Shown: positions 14,606 through 23,511 of the stretch, piece by piece
Layout of the letters: each line of letters starts with the position of its first letter
How positions within the stretch are numbered: the first letter of the stretch is position 1
Source of the DNA: UBA8337 sp049889915
GTDB lineage: Bacteria; Pseudomonadota; Alphaproteobacteria; RS24
Length of the DNA stretch: 43,143 nucleotides
Assembly: GCA_049889915.1 (NCBI GenBank)
Contig: JBMHCM010000050.1
Span: 1 to 43,143, forward strand
Direction: 5' to 3'
Translations under genes and position numbers: made by a program
Notes under the pieces: model-generated
The model's input: the letters and a program-made list of their open reading frames with translations, nothing else
Told to the model about the DNA's origin: nothing
The model's database searches: none

Positions 14606-17182
14606 ATGAGTGTGCCGCAGCCCCTTTTGCCGATTTTTGCCGACTGGTTCGCCGGTCGCGGCTGGCAGCCGCGCGCCCATCAGCAGGCCTTATGGCAGGC
14701 GGCCCGTGACGGCCGACACGCGCTGCTGATTGCGCCGACCGGCGGCGGTAAAACGCTGGCCGGGTTTATGCCCAGTTTGGAAAATTTGGTCGCCAAGGGC
14801 TCAAACGGCAAATTACACACTTTATATGTCTCGCCATTGAAGGCACTGGCGGTCGATATTCAGCGTAATTTGATGCAGCCGGTCGAGGAACTTGAGCTGG
14901 CGATACGCATTGAAGCGCGCAGCGGCGACACACCGGCCAATCGTAAAACCCGCCAGAAACAAAACCCGCCCGACATGTTGCTGACCACGCCGGAGCAATT
15001 GGCACTCATGCTGAGTTGGCCGGAGGCGGCAGATTATTTTGCTGCGCTCGATACGGTGATTATTGATGAATTGCACGCGCTGGCCCCCAATAAACGTGGC
15101 GATTTACTGGCTTTGGGGCTGGCCCGTTTGAACAGCTTGGCGCCGCAGGCCAAGCGTATCGGCTTATCTGCGACGGTAGCCGACAAGCAGGCTTTACGTC
15201 GCTTTTTGGCGCCGCAGGGCACATTTGCAAATAATGGTGCAAACAATGATGCCAATAATGGTGCAAACACCAGTGTCAAAAACGGCGAAAACAAAACCGG
15301 TGACAATCATGCCGCCTTGATTGAAGGGGCGCCCGGCGAAGCGGCCAAAGTGGCAGTGCTGGATACGCAGGAGCGTTTACCATGGGGCAGCCATACGGCG
15401 CGCCACGCCATGGCCGATGTGTTGGCCGCCATTGCAACGGCCGAAACCGCTTTGGTGTTCGTCAATACGCGCTCGCAGGCGGAAATGGTGTTTCGCGAAT
15501 TATGGGCGCTCAATGATAGCGGCTTGGAAATTGCGCTGCATCACGGCTCGCTGGCACCGGAGCGCCGCCGCAAGGTAGAGGCGGCCATGGCGGCCGGTCA
15601 GCTGCGCGCCGTGGTATGCACCTCGACCCTCGATTTGGGTATTGATTGGGGAGCTGTTGATTTGGTTATCCATGTCGGGGCACCGAAAGGGGCCAGCCGC
15701 TTGGCGCAGCGCATCGGACGCGCCAATCACCGTTTTGACGAGGCTTCATCTGCCTTATTGGTGCCGTCCAACCGGTTTGAGGTATTGGAGTGTATTGCCG
15801 CCCGCGACAGCGTGGCGGCCGGGGAGCAAGACGGGGCGGTGCATCGCGCCGGCGGCCTCGATGTTTTGGCGCAGCATATTTTCGGCACTGCCTGCCATGC
15901 GCCGTTTGACCCGCATGCGCTGTATGGCGAGGTGGTGAGCGCCGAACCCTATCGGCATTTATCGCGCGCCGATTTTGACCGGGTGGTCGAATTTGTGGCG
16001 ACCGGTGGCTATGCGCTGCAAAGCTATGACCGTTATGCGCGGCTGCGGCAAACAGAAGACGGGCGATATCGCCTCAGCCATCCGCGTTTGGCAACTCGCT
16101 ATCGGATGAATGTCGGCACCATTGTTGAGGCACCCATGCTGAAGGTGCGACTGGCGCGGGCGCGCAAAGCCGGTGCGCAAAAACAAAAGCCGCTTATGGG
16201 CGGTCGGGTGCTGGGTGAAATGGAAGAATATTTTCTCACCACGCTGAGCCCCGGCGACACATTTGTCTTTGCCGGTGAGACCTTGCGGCTGGAAACCGTG
16301 CGCGACACGGAGGCCTTGGTCAGCCGTGCCTATAAGGCAGATGCCAAAGTGCCGACCTATCAAGGCGGTAAATTTCCCATCTCTACCCATTTGGCCGATC
16401 GGGTGCGGCAGATTTTGCAGCAGCCGAAAAGCTGGCGGCACTTGCCGCCGCAAGTGGCCGATTGGTTGCGCATGCAGGGCGAAGTATCGCATTTGCCGGG
16501 CGGGGAGGCGCTATTGGTCGAGAGCTTTGCCCGCGCCGCGCGCTATTATATGTGTTGCTATCCGTTTGAGGGGCGGCTAGCGCATCAAACTTTGGGCATG
16601 CTGCTGACCCGCCGATTGGAACGTTTCGGCGCCCGCCCGATGGGCTTTGTCGCCAATGATTATGGTCTCGCCGTGTGGGGCTTGCGCGATATCGGACTGA
16701 TGGTCGAGCAGCAGCAATTCGGCCTCGACACGCTTTTTGCCGAAGATATGTTGGGCGATGATTTGGAAGCCTGGCTTGATGAGTCGAGCCTGATGAAACG
16801 CAGTTTTCGCGATTGCGCGCAAATTGGCGGGCTGATTGAGAAGAACTTTCCCGGTCATGAGAAATCCGGTCGCCAAGTCACCTTTTCGGCCGATCTGATT
16901 TACGATGTGTTGCGCAGCCATGAGCCGGACCATATTTTGCTGCAAGCGGCGCGGGCCGATGCGGCGACCGGTCTGCTCGACATTGCCCGTCTTGGCGATA
17001 TGTTGCGCCGACTGGCCGGGCGCACAAATTTGCAACGGCTGTCGCATATCTCGCCCTTGGCAGTGCCGCTTTTAATGGAAATGGGCAAGGAGCCGATACG
17101 CGGCGATGCCGATGATGAGCTGTTGGGCGAGGCGGCCAATCGGCATGATGATTTGGTTCGCGAAGCAATGCAGGGATTGTAA
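14606..17182 (+). CDS. Ligase-associated DNA damage response DEXH-box helicase (Lhr family)
   Basis: An 858-residue ATP-dependent DNA helicase of the short Lhr group that accompanies ATP-dependent DNA ligase in a bacterial repair module. Motif I is GGGKT at 46-50, motif II DELH at 154-157, motif III SAT at 188-190, and motif VI QRIGRANH at 368-375. The C-terminal winged-helix and Lhr core region follows. Residues 208-234 form an Asn/Gly/Ala-rich insert between the two helicase lobes that I would not expect in the family. It is followed at 3 bases by pdeM. The ligase and exonuclease partners are not in this window. Confidence 0.93.
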   Translation: MSVPQPLLPIFADWFAGRGWQPRAHQQALWQAARDGRHALLIAPTGGGKTLAGFMPSLENLVAKGSNGKLHTLYVSPLKALAVDIQRNLMQPVEELELAIRIEARSGDTPANRKTRQKQNPPDMLLTTPEQLALMLSWPEAADYFAALDTVIIDELHALAPNKRGDLLALGLARLNSLAPQAKRIGLSATVADKQALRRFLAPQGTFANNGANNDANNGANTSVKNGENKTGDNHAALIEGAPGEAAKVAVLDTQERLPWGSHTARHAMADVLAAIATAETALVFVNTRSQAEMVFRELWALNDSGLEIALHHGSLAPERRRKVEAAMAAGQLRAVVCTSTLDLGIDWGAVDLVIHVGAPKGASRLAQRIGRANHRFDEASSALLVPSNRFEVLECIAARDSVAAGEQDGAVHRAGGLDVLAQHIFGTACHAPFDPHALYGEVVSAEPYRHLSRADFDRVVEFVATGGYALQSYDRYARLRQTEDGRYRLSHPRLATRYRMNVGTIVEAPMLKVRLARARKAGAQKQKPLMGGRVLGEMEEYFLTTLSPGDTFVFAGETLRLETVRDTEALVSRAYKADAKVPTYQGGKFPISTHLADRVRQILQQPKSWRHLPPQVADWLRMQGEVSHLPGGEALLVESFARAARYYMCCYPFEGRLAHQTLGMLLTRRLERFGARPMGFVANDYGLAVWGLRDIGLMVEQQQFGLDTLFAEDMLGDDLEAWLDESSLMKRSFRDCAQIGGLIEKNFPGHEKSGRQVTFSADLIYDVLRSHEPDHILLQAARADAATGLLDIARLGDMLRRLAGRTNLQRLSHISPLAVPLLMEMGKEPIRGDADDELLGEAANRHDDLVREAMQGL
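15227..15310. repeat. Low-complexity Asn/Gly repeat inside the helicase gene
   Basis: Degenerate tandem units of about 15 bases (GCAAATAATGGT, GCAAACAATGAT, GCCAATAATGGT, GCAAACACC) encode an Asn-rich stretch. The segment is much richer in A than the gene around it. It keeps the reading frame. Confidence 0.75.
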
Positions 17183-17185
17183 GCA

Positions 17186-17899
17186 GTGCAGCAAGTGGAT
17201 GTGACGATAAACGGCGCCAGGCTGATAGCCGATATTTCCGGCGCGCTATATTGGCCGGCCGCCGGGTTGTTGATGGTGGCCGATTTGCATTTTGAAAAAG
17301 GTTCGGCCTATGCGGCGCGGGGTGTCGCGTTGCCGCCCTATGATACGGTGGAAACGCTGAACCGATTGCAGGCCGTGCTGGCGCGCTTTAAGCCGAAACG
17401 ACTGGTGTCATTGGGTGACAGTTTTCACGATATAAACTGGCAAGACCGCATGGCGGCGGCCGATTGGCAAAGATTGCGCGATATGGCAGCCGGGCTTGAG
17501 ATGCATTGGGTGACCGGCAATCACGACCCGCAGCCGCCGCGCGACCTGCCGGGCATGGCGCATGAGGAATGGGCGCTGTCCTATGATGGCGATTTGGTGT
17601 TACGGCACGAGCCTTTAGCGCGCCAGCATGTTGCCTTCAGCGCCGGAGAAATTGCCGGTCATTTGCATCCTTGCGGCAAAATCCGTCAACGTGGGCGCAA
17701 TTTGCGGCGGCGCTGTTTTGTGCATGATGAGCAGCGGCTCATCCTGCCCGCTTTTGGCGCACTGACCGGCAATCTTAATGTGCGCGATGCGGCGTTTGCC
17801 GATTTGTTTGTCGATCGCAATTATGAGGCGGTGTTGCTGGGCACGGCGCGGCTGGCGCCGGTGGCCGGAAAGCGCCTACTGCCCGACCACGCCGGTTAA
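17186..17899 (+). CDS. pdeM: Ligase-associated DNA damage response endonuclease PdeM
   Basis: Calcineurin-like metallophosphoesterase of 237 residues that works with the adjacent helicase in the LAR repair module. Metal-site motifs are in order: VADLHFEKG (DxH), SLGDSFHD (GDxxHD type), VTGNHDPQP (GNHD), HEP and GHLHP. It begins with GTG at 17186, 3 bases after the helicase stop, with AGGGA about ten bases upstream. Its stop overlaps that of the convergent DUF3429 gene by 4 bases. Confidence 0.9.
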   Translation: MQQVDVTINGARLIADISGALYWPAAGLLMVADLHFEKGSAYAARGVALPPYDTVETLNRLQAVLARFKPKRLVSLGDSFHDINWQDRMAAADWQRLRDMAAGLEMHWVTGNHDPQPPRDLPGMAHEEWALSYDGDLVLRHEPLARQHVAFSAGEIAGHLHPCGKIRQRGRNLRRRCFVHDEQRLILPAFGALTGNLNVRDAAFADLFVDRNYEAVLLGTARLAPVAGKRLLPDHAG

Positions 17900-18369
17900 T
17901 GGGTCAGCGTGTGCACCAATAAAGATGTCAGGCTAGCCACCACACCGGCCGTCAGCACAAGGCGCAGCGGTTTATACCAAGCCACCACATCGCCATTATT
18001 GGCGGCCAGATTGTCCAGCACGGCTTGCGCGACAAACACCACAATCAGCAGGCTGAATGCATATTGCAGCGGCAACATCAGGGCCACCAGACCGGTTAGG
18101 CTGGGCACGACCGACATCACCAAATGCAAAGGCTGACTAGCGGCAATATTGTTTTGCATGGCTGCGCCCCAGCGCACGCCGCCGAGAAAAGAAGCAATCA
18201 GCACGCCATAGCCAAGCGCCAATAGCGGCAAACCGAAGCGCAAATCACCAAGCACCGGCAGCCAAATGCCAATGGCACTGACGGCAAAGGGCAGCAGGCC
18301 CAGTAGCCCCAAAATGCGCGCCATGGGCGGCACGGGTGATAAATATGACAAGCCAGACCTATCAGACAT
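17896..18369 (-). CDS. DUF3429 family membrane protein
   Basis: A 157-residue integral membrane protein with about five hydrophobic segments, matching the DUF3429 family (marks: LLPFAVSAIGIW, FLGGVRWG). ATG 18369 is chosen because AGGGG lies seven bases upstream. A longer frame to 18501 would overlap ccdA by 120 bases and has no ribosome site. It is the last gene of the tauE-TIGR02186-ccdA operon. The function is unknown. Confidence 0.8.
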   Translation of the reverse strand: MSDRSGLSYLSPVPPMARILGLLGLLPFAVSAIGIWLPVLGDLRFGLPLLALGYGVLIASFLGGVRWGAAMQNNIAASQPLHLVMSVVPSLTGLVALMLPLQYAFSLLIVVFVAQAVLDNLAANNGDVVAWYKPLRLVLTAGVVASLTSLLVHTLTH

Positions 18370-18377
18370 AAACGCCC

Positions 18378-19127
18378 CTAACCCAGTTTTGACATGAACG
18401 GAAACCAGTCGAGCAGATAGCTGGCCAGTGCTTGCAGACTGCCGAACATAATCAACCCGCCGGTGATAACCAGCAAGCCACCGGCGCCGCGCTCCACCCA
18501 AACCATATTTTGTTTGATGCGCTGGCTGGCGGCCATGAATTTGCCGACACCCAAAGCGGCGAGGATAAAGGGCAGGCCAAGCCCGGCCGCATAAAAGGCC
18601 AGCAGCGATACGCCTTCGCCCATCGACTCGCGGGCCGCGGCCAATGCTAATATGGTTGCCAAAATCGGCCCGATGCAGGGCGTCCAGCCAAAGGCGAAAG
18701 CCAGCCCCATAATAAAGGCGGCAATCAGCGGTGCCGACGATTGCTCAATGCGGCGACTGTCGAGGCGCGCTTCACGGGCCAAAAACGGAATGCGAATGAC
18801 GCCGCCAACATGCAGGCCAAGAATGATAATCGCCGCTCCGGCGATTTGGCCCAGTTCGGCTTGGTAAGACAGCAGCAGCGGGTTAATGGCGCTGGCACCG
18901 GCTCCCAAAGCGATAAAGACGGCGGAAAAGCCGCCGACAAAAGCCAATGCGCCCGGCAGAATGCGCCTGGTTGCCTCGCCTTTGGCATCCAATTCACTAA
19001 GCTCAGAAAATTGTAGACCGGCGGCGAAGCACAAATAGCCCGGCACAAGCGGCAACACGCAGGGCGAGAGAAAGCTCAAAGCGCCGCCGAAAAATGCCGC
19101 CAGAGCGGAAGCCAAAAAACCGTCCAT
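18378..19127 (-). CDS. ccdA: Cytochrome c biogenesis protein CcdA
   Basis: Inner-membrane thiol transporter of 249 residues that passes electrons from cytoplasmic thioredoxin to the periplasm for cytochrome c maturation and other thiol reduction. It has six hydrophobic segments. The first contains LSPCVLPLVPGY with the redox cysteine, and the fourth GWTPCIGPILA with its partner. It lies 3 bases after the TIGR02186 gene. Pairing with a sulfite exporter gene suggests a role in periplasmic sulfur redox, which is inference. Confidence 0.95.
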   Translation of the reverse strand: MDGFLASALAAFFGGALSFLSPCVLPLVPGYLCFAAGLQFSELSELDAKGEATRRILPGALAFVGGFSAVFIALGAGASAINPLLLSYQAELGQIAGAAIIILGLHVGGVIRIPFLAREARLDSRRIEQSSAPLIAAFIMGLAFAFGWTPCIGPILATILALAAARESMGEGVSLLAFYAAGLGLPFILAALGVGKFMAASQRIKQNMVWVERGAGGLLVITGGLIMFGSLQALASYLLDWFPFMSKLG

Positions 19128-19130
19128 GTT

Positions 19131-19877
19131 TTACCGCCGTCTGAAAATTACCGCGACCGCCCAGCCCATGAAAATTGCCATGGCAACGCCGGACAGGCCG
19201 TAAAGCAACGGCGTTTCATACGCCGCTTGGTGTAATATGTGACCGGTGCCGACAATATCAACCGGCAATTCACCGGTTTGATAGCCGACCAGACGGCCCG
19301 CTTTGAAGGCGAAAAACTCGGTGACATATCGCCCGACCGGCATGCCGGCCGGTAGGTTAATCTCGGCACGGAATAATTTGTCATCAATAATTTCCACCGC
19401 ATCATCTTGCGCGGCAAACAGGCTGTCGGCCTGTTTGAGACGCCGAAAAGCGGCCAGCACTTCTTCTTGCGGAGCGCCGCTTGGCGCGCCGGAAATGAGA
19501 TTGCCTTTCAGGGTTTGTGCACCAATGCCCAGCATGGCGCGTTCTTCTTGCGGTGCCAATTGCGCCAACGGCGCCGAGCTGACCACGGTGTAAAAGCTCG
19601 GCAGCGGGCCGATTTGAGTGGCCGGACCGTTAATCCAAATACCGAATTGCTTTTGCTTTTTGCGCAGCAGCACATCCTCGCCAGGGCCGCGCAGCACCAC
19701 CACCACGCCGTCTACCGGCCCGTAAGGAGCGGTATCAATGGCGCCGAACAGCAGCAATTTTTCACCGGCAAAATTCGAGCGGATGGAAATCTGGTCTTTC
19801 GACAAATCAGTGACCAGCACATTGGCGGCCTGCGCCGGGGCCAACAACATCCAGATAATGGCAAGCAAACGCATCAT
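19131..19877 (-). CDS. TIGR02186 family membrane-anchored protein
   Basis: A 248-residue protein with a signal peptide (LLAIIWMLLAPAQA, cleavage near residue 18) and a C-terminal membrane helix followed by RRR. Most of it is therefore periplasmic. It matches the alphaproteobacterial TIGR02186 family, which commonly sits next to a TauE/SafE permease. The start overlaps the tauE-like stop by 4 bases (ATGA). The molecular role is not known; an accessory part of the permease is a reasonable guess. Confidence 0.8.
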   Translation of the reverse strand: MMRLLAIIWMLLAPAQAANVLVTDLSKDQISIRSNFAGEKLLLFGAIDTAPYGPVDGVVVVLRGPGEDVLLRKKQKQFGIWINGPATQIGPLPSFYTVVSSAPLAQLAPQEERAMLGIGAQTLKGNLISGAPSGAPQEEVLAAFRRLKQADSLFAAQDDAVEIIDDKLFRAEINLPAGMPVGRYVTEFFAFKAGRLVGYQTGELPVDIVGTGHILHQAAYETPLLYGLSGVAMAIFMGWAVAVIFRRR

Positions 19878-20815
19878 AGGCCGACCCCGATGCGTGTCAG
19901 CGAATATAGCTCATCCGGCCGGTTGATAAGGTCGAGCAGCAATTTGACACCGACCCCCAAGACAATCAGCGCCAGCAGGGCGCGCAATTGTTCGCCGGGC
20001 AAGCGTTGGCCGACCACCGCCCCAAACTGGGCGCCGATAACGCCGCCGACCATCAGCAAAAAGGCCAGCACAATATCGACGGTTTGGTTTTCCACCGCAT
20101 GAAAAACCGTCACCGACGCGGTAACGAAAATGATTTGAAACAGCGAGGTGCCGATAACCACATTGGTCGGCATGCGGAGAATGTAAATCATCGCCGGCAC
20201 CATGATAAAGCCACCCCCGACCCCCATAATGGCCGACATCATGCCGACAAAAAAGCCAATGGCGATGGGCGGAATGACACTGATGTAAAGTTTCGAGCGA
20301 CGAAACCGCATGCGGAACGGCAGACGCAAGATCCAGCTATGCTGGCCGGGACGGCGCGCTTGCACCGGATTGCCCCGCCGCGCCGCCAGAATAACCTGCA
20401 CGCTTTCGCGCAGCATCAGCCCGCCGATCACGCTCAAAAACACCACATAAGAAAGCGAGATGAGCAGGTCGACTTGGCCGAGCGCGCGCAAAAATTTGAA
20501 CAATTGCACACCGCTATAGGACCCGGCCAAACCACCGATCATCAAAATCACCCCCATCGGCACATCGACGGCGCGGCGTTGCCAATAAGCCAGCCCGCCC
20601 GAAACGGAAGAGGCGACAATCTGATTGGCTTCCGACGCCACGGCAACGGCCGGCGGCACACCGATGAAAATCAGCAAAGGGGTCATTAAAAAACCGCCGC
20701 CGACACCGAACATGCCCGACATAAAGCCGACCAAACCACCCATGCCCACAAGGGTCATGATGTTGGCGCTTATTTCAGCAATGGGCAGATAAATTTGCAT
20801 GGCGTTGACTAGCAT
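19874..20815 (-). CDS. Sulfite exporter TauE/SafE family permease
   Basis: A 313-residue permease with about eight hydrophobic segments in two repeats. Each repeat has the family glycine motif: GMFGVGGGFLMTPLLIF in the first and IMGVGGGFIMVPAMIY in the second. Members export sulfite, sulfoacetate or related organosulfur anions. ATG 20815 is preferred, as AGGAAAG lies about ten bases upstream. ATG 20800 is also possible. It is the first gene of a minus-strand operon with TIGR02186, ccdA and DUF3429. Confidence 0.92.
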   Translation of the reverse strand: MLVNAMQIYLPIAEISANIMTLVGMGGLVGFMSGMFGVGGGFLMTPLLIFIGVPPAVAVASEANQIVASSVSGGLAYWQRRAVDVPMGVILMIGGLAGSYSGVQLFKFLRALGQVDLLISLSYVVFLSVIGGLMLRESVQVILAARRGNPVQARRPGQHSWILRLPFRMRFRRSKLYISVIPPIAIGFFVGMMSAIMGVGGGFIMVPAMIYILRMPTNVVIGTSLFQIIFVTASVTVFHAVENQTVDIVLAFLLMVGGVIGAQFGAVVGQRLPGEQLRALLALIVLGVGVKLLLDLINRPDELYSLTRIGVGL

Positions 20816-20922
20816 AAAACCGCTTTCCTGCCTAGCAAGCGGCAGCCGCGGCAATATCGTCGGTTTGCCTTTTGTCGCGCGCAGTGCATATTTCTTGCCA
20901 AGTCAACGAGTCAAAAACCGCA

Positions 20923-21840
20923 ATGAACAGAACCGAATTCGCCACACCGGAGGGCCTGCTCTCCATTTGCCATTGGAATGAAGATGCAGCGCTTGCGCCA
21001 AGCGGCAGCAAGCCGATTTTGCATTGGGCGCATGCCAATGGCTTCAACGGGCAGACCTATGACCGGCTATTGGCCCCCTTGGCCGATCGCTGTGATATTT
21101 ATGCTTGGGATGCACGCGGCCATGGCCACAGCAAAATGCCGGCCAATCCGTTGGATTTGCGCAATTGGTATGTCTACCGCGATGATTTGGAAAAATTGGC
21201 GCTGCGCCTGAGCGATAAAGCCGGTCAGAAAATTTGGCTGGGCGGTCACTCCATGGGCGGTTGCGCCTCGGTTTTGCTGGCGACCAAACGGCCCGATTTG
21301 GTGGCCGGGTTGGTGTTGGTGGACCCGGTGATTATTCCCTATATTGCCGGGCTCATCGCCAAGCTGCGCGGCATGCTGACCGGCCGCGGCCACGGGCTTA
21401 TGGAATTGGCGAAAAAACGCCGCCGCGATTGGCCCGATGCGGCAACCGTTGAAAAAGTCTATACCGGCCGGGGGGCTTTCGCCACTTGGCAAGACGGCTT
21501 CTTGCAGGATTATCTGGCCGGCGGCCTGCTGCCGCTGACCGATGCGGCAGATGATGACAGTGACAATCAGGTGCAGTTGGCTTGCGATCCGCAATGGGAG
21601 GCCGCCAATTTTAAAGGGCCGCAGGTCAATGTACTGCCGCATATTTTGCGCTTGCGTGTGCCGCTTACCTTATTGCGTGCGGCGCGCGGCTCGACCAGCC
21701 GCATGACATGGGCGTTCAATCGTGTGCCGGTGGATAAAAAGGTCGCAACGATTCAAGGCGCGACGCATTTTCTGCCGATGGAAATGCCCGATTTGGTGCG
21801 CGATGAGATATGCGCCCGCATTGATGCGGCATCTGCTTAG
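20923..21840 (+). CDS. Alpha/beta hydrolase
   Basis: A 305-residue alpha/beta hydrolase of the Abhydrolase_1/6 type. The nucleophile elbow is GGHSMGG. An upstream HANGFNG segment fits the oxyanion loop, and the catalytic His is in GATHFLPME. No signal peptide is seen. The start ATG 20923 lacks a clear Shine-Dalgarno sequence. The gene is divergent from the tauE-like operon and converges on the thioesterase gene. The substrate is unknown. Confidence 0.85.
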   Translation: MNRTEFATPEGLLSICHWNEDAALAPSGSKPILHWAHANGFNGQTYDRLLAPLADRCDIYAWDARGHGHSKMPANPLDLRNWYVYRDDLEKLALRLSDKAGQKIWLGGHSMGGCASVLLATKRPDLVAGLVLVDPVIIPYIAGLIAKLRGMLTGRGHGLMELAKKRRRDWPDAATVEKVYTGRGAFATWQDGFLQDYLAGGLLPLTDAADDDSDNQVQLACDPQWEAANFKGPQVNVLPHILRLRVPLTLLRAARGSTSRMTWAFNRVPVDKKVATIQGATHFLPMEMPDLVRDEICARIDAASA

Positions 21841-21870
21841 GGGGTGAGCTTAGGGTTTGGAAATAAGCCC

Positions 21871-22815
21871 TCAATCGGCAATGATATTTTCTTCAATCAG
21901 GGCGCGATGGGCGTCCGACCAAGCGCAGGCGCGCCGTGTTTGGCTGTCAAAATGCACGGTGCGGGCCAGTGTGCGGGCCGCCATCTCGCCGGTTTCGACA
22001 TTATATAGCCGCAGTTCAAACAGCAGGCTTTTATCATCGACGGCGCGAATGGCTGCATAGCCTTCGACCATATCGCCCTCGCGCAATTCATTGATATAAT
22101 CAGCGCGCATTTCACCGACCACAAAACTGCGGCCCGATTTGAACATGGCCGGCAGGTCGAGGCCGATATCCTCATAGAAATGCGGCACCCCCTCGGTCTG
22201 GCGGCGGATGTAAAACATCGTGTTCATATGGCCGAATTGGTCGCACTCCCAGCTATTAATGCCGGTGCCGCCGCTGCGGCGAAACCCGGCCGCCAATGTT
22301 TCTTCCAATGGCACCGGACTGTTTTTGGCTTGGGTCGGCACATATTTCGGTTCGGCATGGGCCGGCAGATCGATGCGCAATTTCTCAGCCGCCGCCAAAG
22401 TCTCGGCCCGCCATGGCGTCAGCTTGCGGGCCTGCAAATCAAAATGACCGATAATCGTGCGGAAGCTGCACAGCAAGTGCGCCGCCGCATCACGAAACTC
22501 ATGATACATCACCATGGTTTTCTCATTTATCTCGACCGGTGCGCCGCGGCCGACCATCAGACCCCCGGCCCGCACCTCGCGGTGCAGCCGCACATGTTCT
22601 TGCAAGGCCACCGTGCCGCGCTGATCGGCTGCCAATTGTCGAGGTGACATGGCCATGGCATGGCGCATGAAAAACGCATGATCGGAAGAGCGGCCGAAAA
22701 AATGCGAAATATTCAGATGATTGTTAATGTCGCACTCCCAGCTTTGGGCCAGCCCCTGATAGCCCGGCACCAAGCGGGCCAATAGCGCCTCATCTTGCGA
22801 AATCTGTTTGTCCAT
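21871..22815 (-). CDS. Tandem hotdog acyl-CoA thioesterase family protein
   Basis: A 314-residue cytosolic protein made of two 4HBT-like hotdog halves. The first half carries WECDINNHLNISHF near residue 26. The second repeats it as WECDQFGHMNTMFY near residue 188. The Asp/His/Asn positions are kept in both, so both sites may be active. ATG 22815 follows GGGAGAGG at a good distance. It should hydrolyse an acyl-CoA, or alternatively act as a carnitine/betaine-CoA type thioesterase. It converges on the alpha/beta hydrolase gene. Confidence 0.82.
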   Translation of the reverse strand: MDKQISQDEALLARLVPGYQGLAQSWECDINNHLNISHFFGRSSDHAFFMRHAMAMSPRQLAADQRGTVALQEHVRLHREVRAGGLMVGRGAPVEINEKTMVMYHEFRDAAAHLLCSFRTIIGHFDLQARKLTPWRAETLAAAEKLRIDLPAHAEPKYVPTQAKNSPVPLEETLAAGFRRSGGTGINSWECDQFGHMNTMFYIRRQTEGVPHFYEDIGLDLPAMFKSGRSFVVGEMRADYINELREGDMVEGYAAIRAVDDKSLLFELRLYNVETGEMAARTLARTVHFDSQTRRACAWSDAHRALIEENIIAD

Positions 22816-22890
22816 ACGCCTCTCCCATTTGCGCGCCACACTAGCGATGAATCGCAGGAAGGGGCAAGTCGGGCAAGAGACAAGGGGCGG

Positions 22891-23511
22891 CTAGAAGCTG
22901 AAACCGGCTTTCTCAAAGGCCGGCAGAAAGCGACCATAGCCTTGCCGTTGCATATCGGCCAAGGGCACGAAACGCAAAGCGGCGGAGTTGATGCAATAGC
23001 GCAGGCCGGTCGGGCGCGGCCCGTCATCAAACACATGGCCTAAATGGCTGTCGGCCAGTTTCGAGCGCACCTCAATGCGTTTGACCAGTAGCTTCCAATC
23101 ATCCTTTTCGACAATGGATTGCGCTTTTAGCGGGCGCGTGAAACTCGGCCAACCGGTGCCGCTGTCAAATTGGTCGAGTGATGAAAACAGCGCTTCGCCG
23201 GACACCACATCGACATAAATGCCAGGCATTTTATTGTTCCAATAGCGATTGCGATAAGGCGGCTCGGTTTTATCGTGCTGGGTGACGGCATATTGCAGCG
23301 GCGTCAGGCTTTGCTTTAATTGCGCGTCAGAGGGTTTGACAAAATCGGCGGTTGGCGATTGCGCTTGTGCGCCGAAAAACGAGAAGCTGAGGAGGACACC
23401 CGCCAGCGCACCGATCAGCAGACCGTCGCCCAATTTGGCGACGCGGCCGGCCAGTGGCTGGCGGGCGGTTGGGGAGTATGTTTCGCGTTTTGAGTGGTGG
23501 TGTTTTGTCAT
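22891..23511 (-). CDS. msrB: Peptide-methionine (R)-S-oxide reductase, exported and single-cysteine
   Basis: Repairs methionine-R-sulfoxide in proteins. The 206 residues begin with a basic stretch and a hydrophobic helix (LLIGALAGVLLSFSFFGAQA), so the enzyme is probably exported or membrane-anchored. Core marks are GTGWPSF, SHLGHVFDDGP and RYCINSAALRF with the catalytic cysteine. The four zinc cysteines of E. coli MsrB are replaced (VDVVS and SKLAD at those places). The catalytic cysteine is the only cysteine in the whole protein, so there is no internal resolving residue. No clear ribosome site precedes ATG 23511. Confidence 0.93.
   Translation of the reverse strand: MTKHHHSKRETYSPTARQPLAGRVAKLGDGLLIGALAGVLLSFSFFGAQAQSPTADFVKPSDAQLKQSLTPLQYAVTQHDKTEPPYRNRYWNNKMPGIYVDVVSGEALFSSLDQFDSGTGWPSFTRPLKAQSIVEKDDWKLLVKRIEVRSKLADSHLGHVFDDGPRPTGLRYCINSAALRFVPLADMQRQGYGRFLPAFEKAGFSF

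Noticed and set aside
18370..18501. N-terminal extension of the DUF3429 gene into ccdA
   Set aside because: It lies in another frame of ccdA with no ribosome site; ATG 18369 has AGGGG at the right distance.
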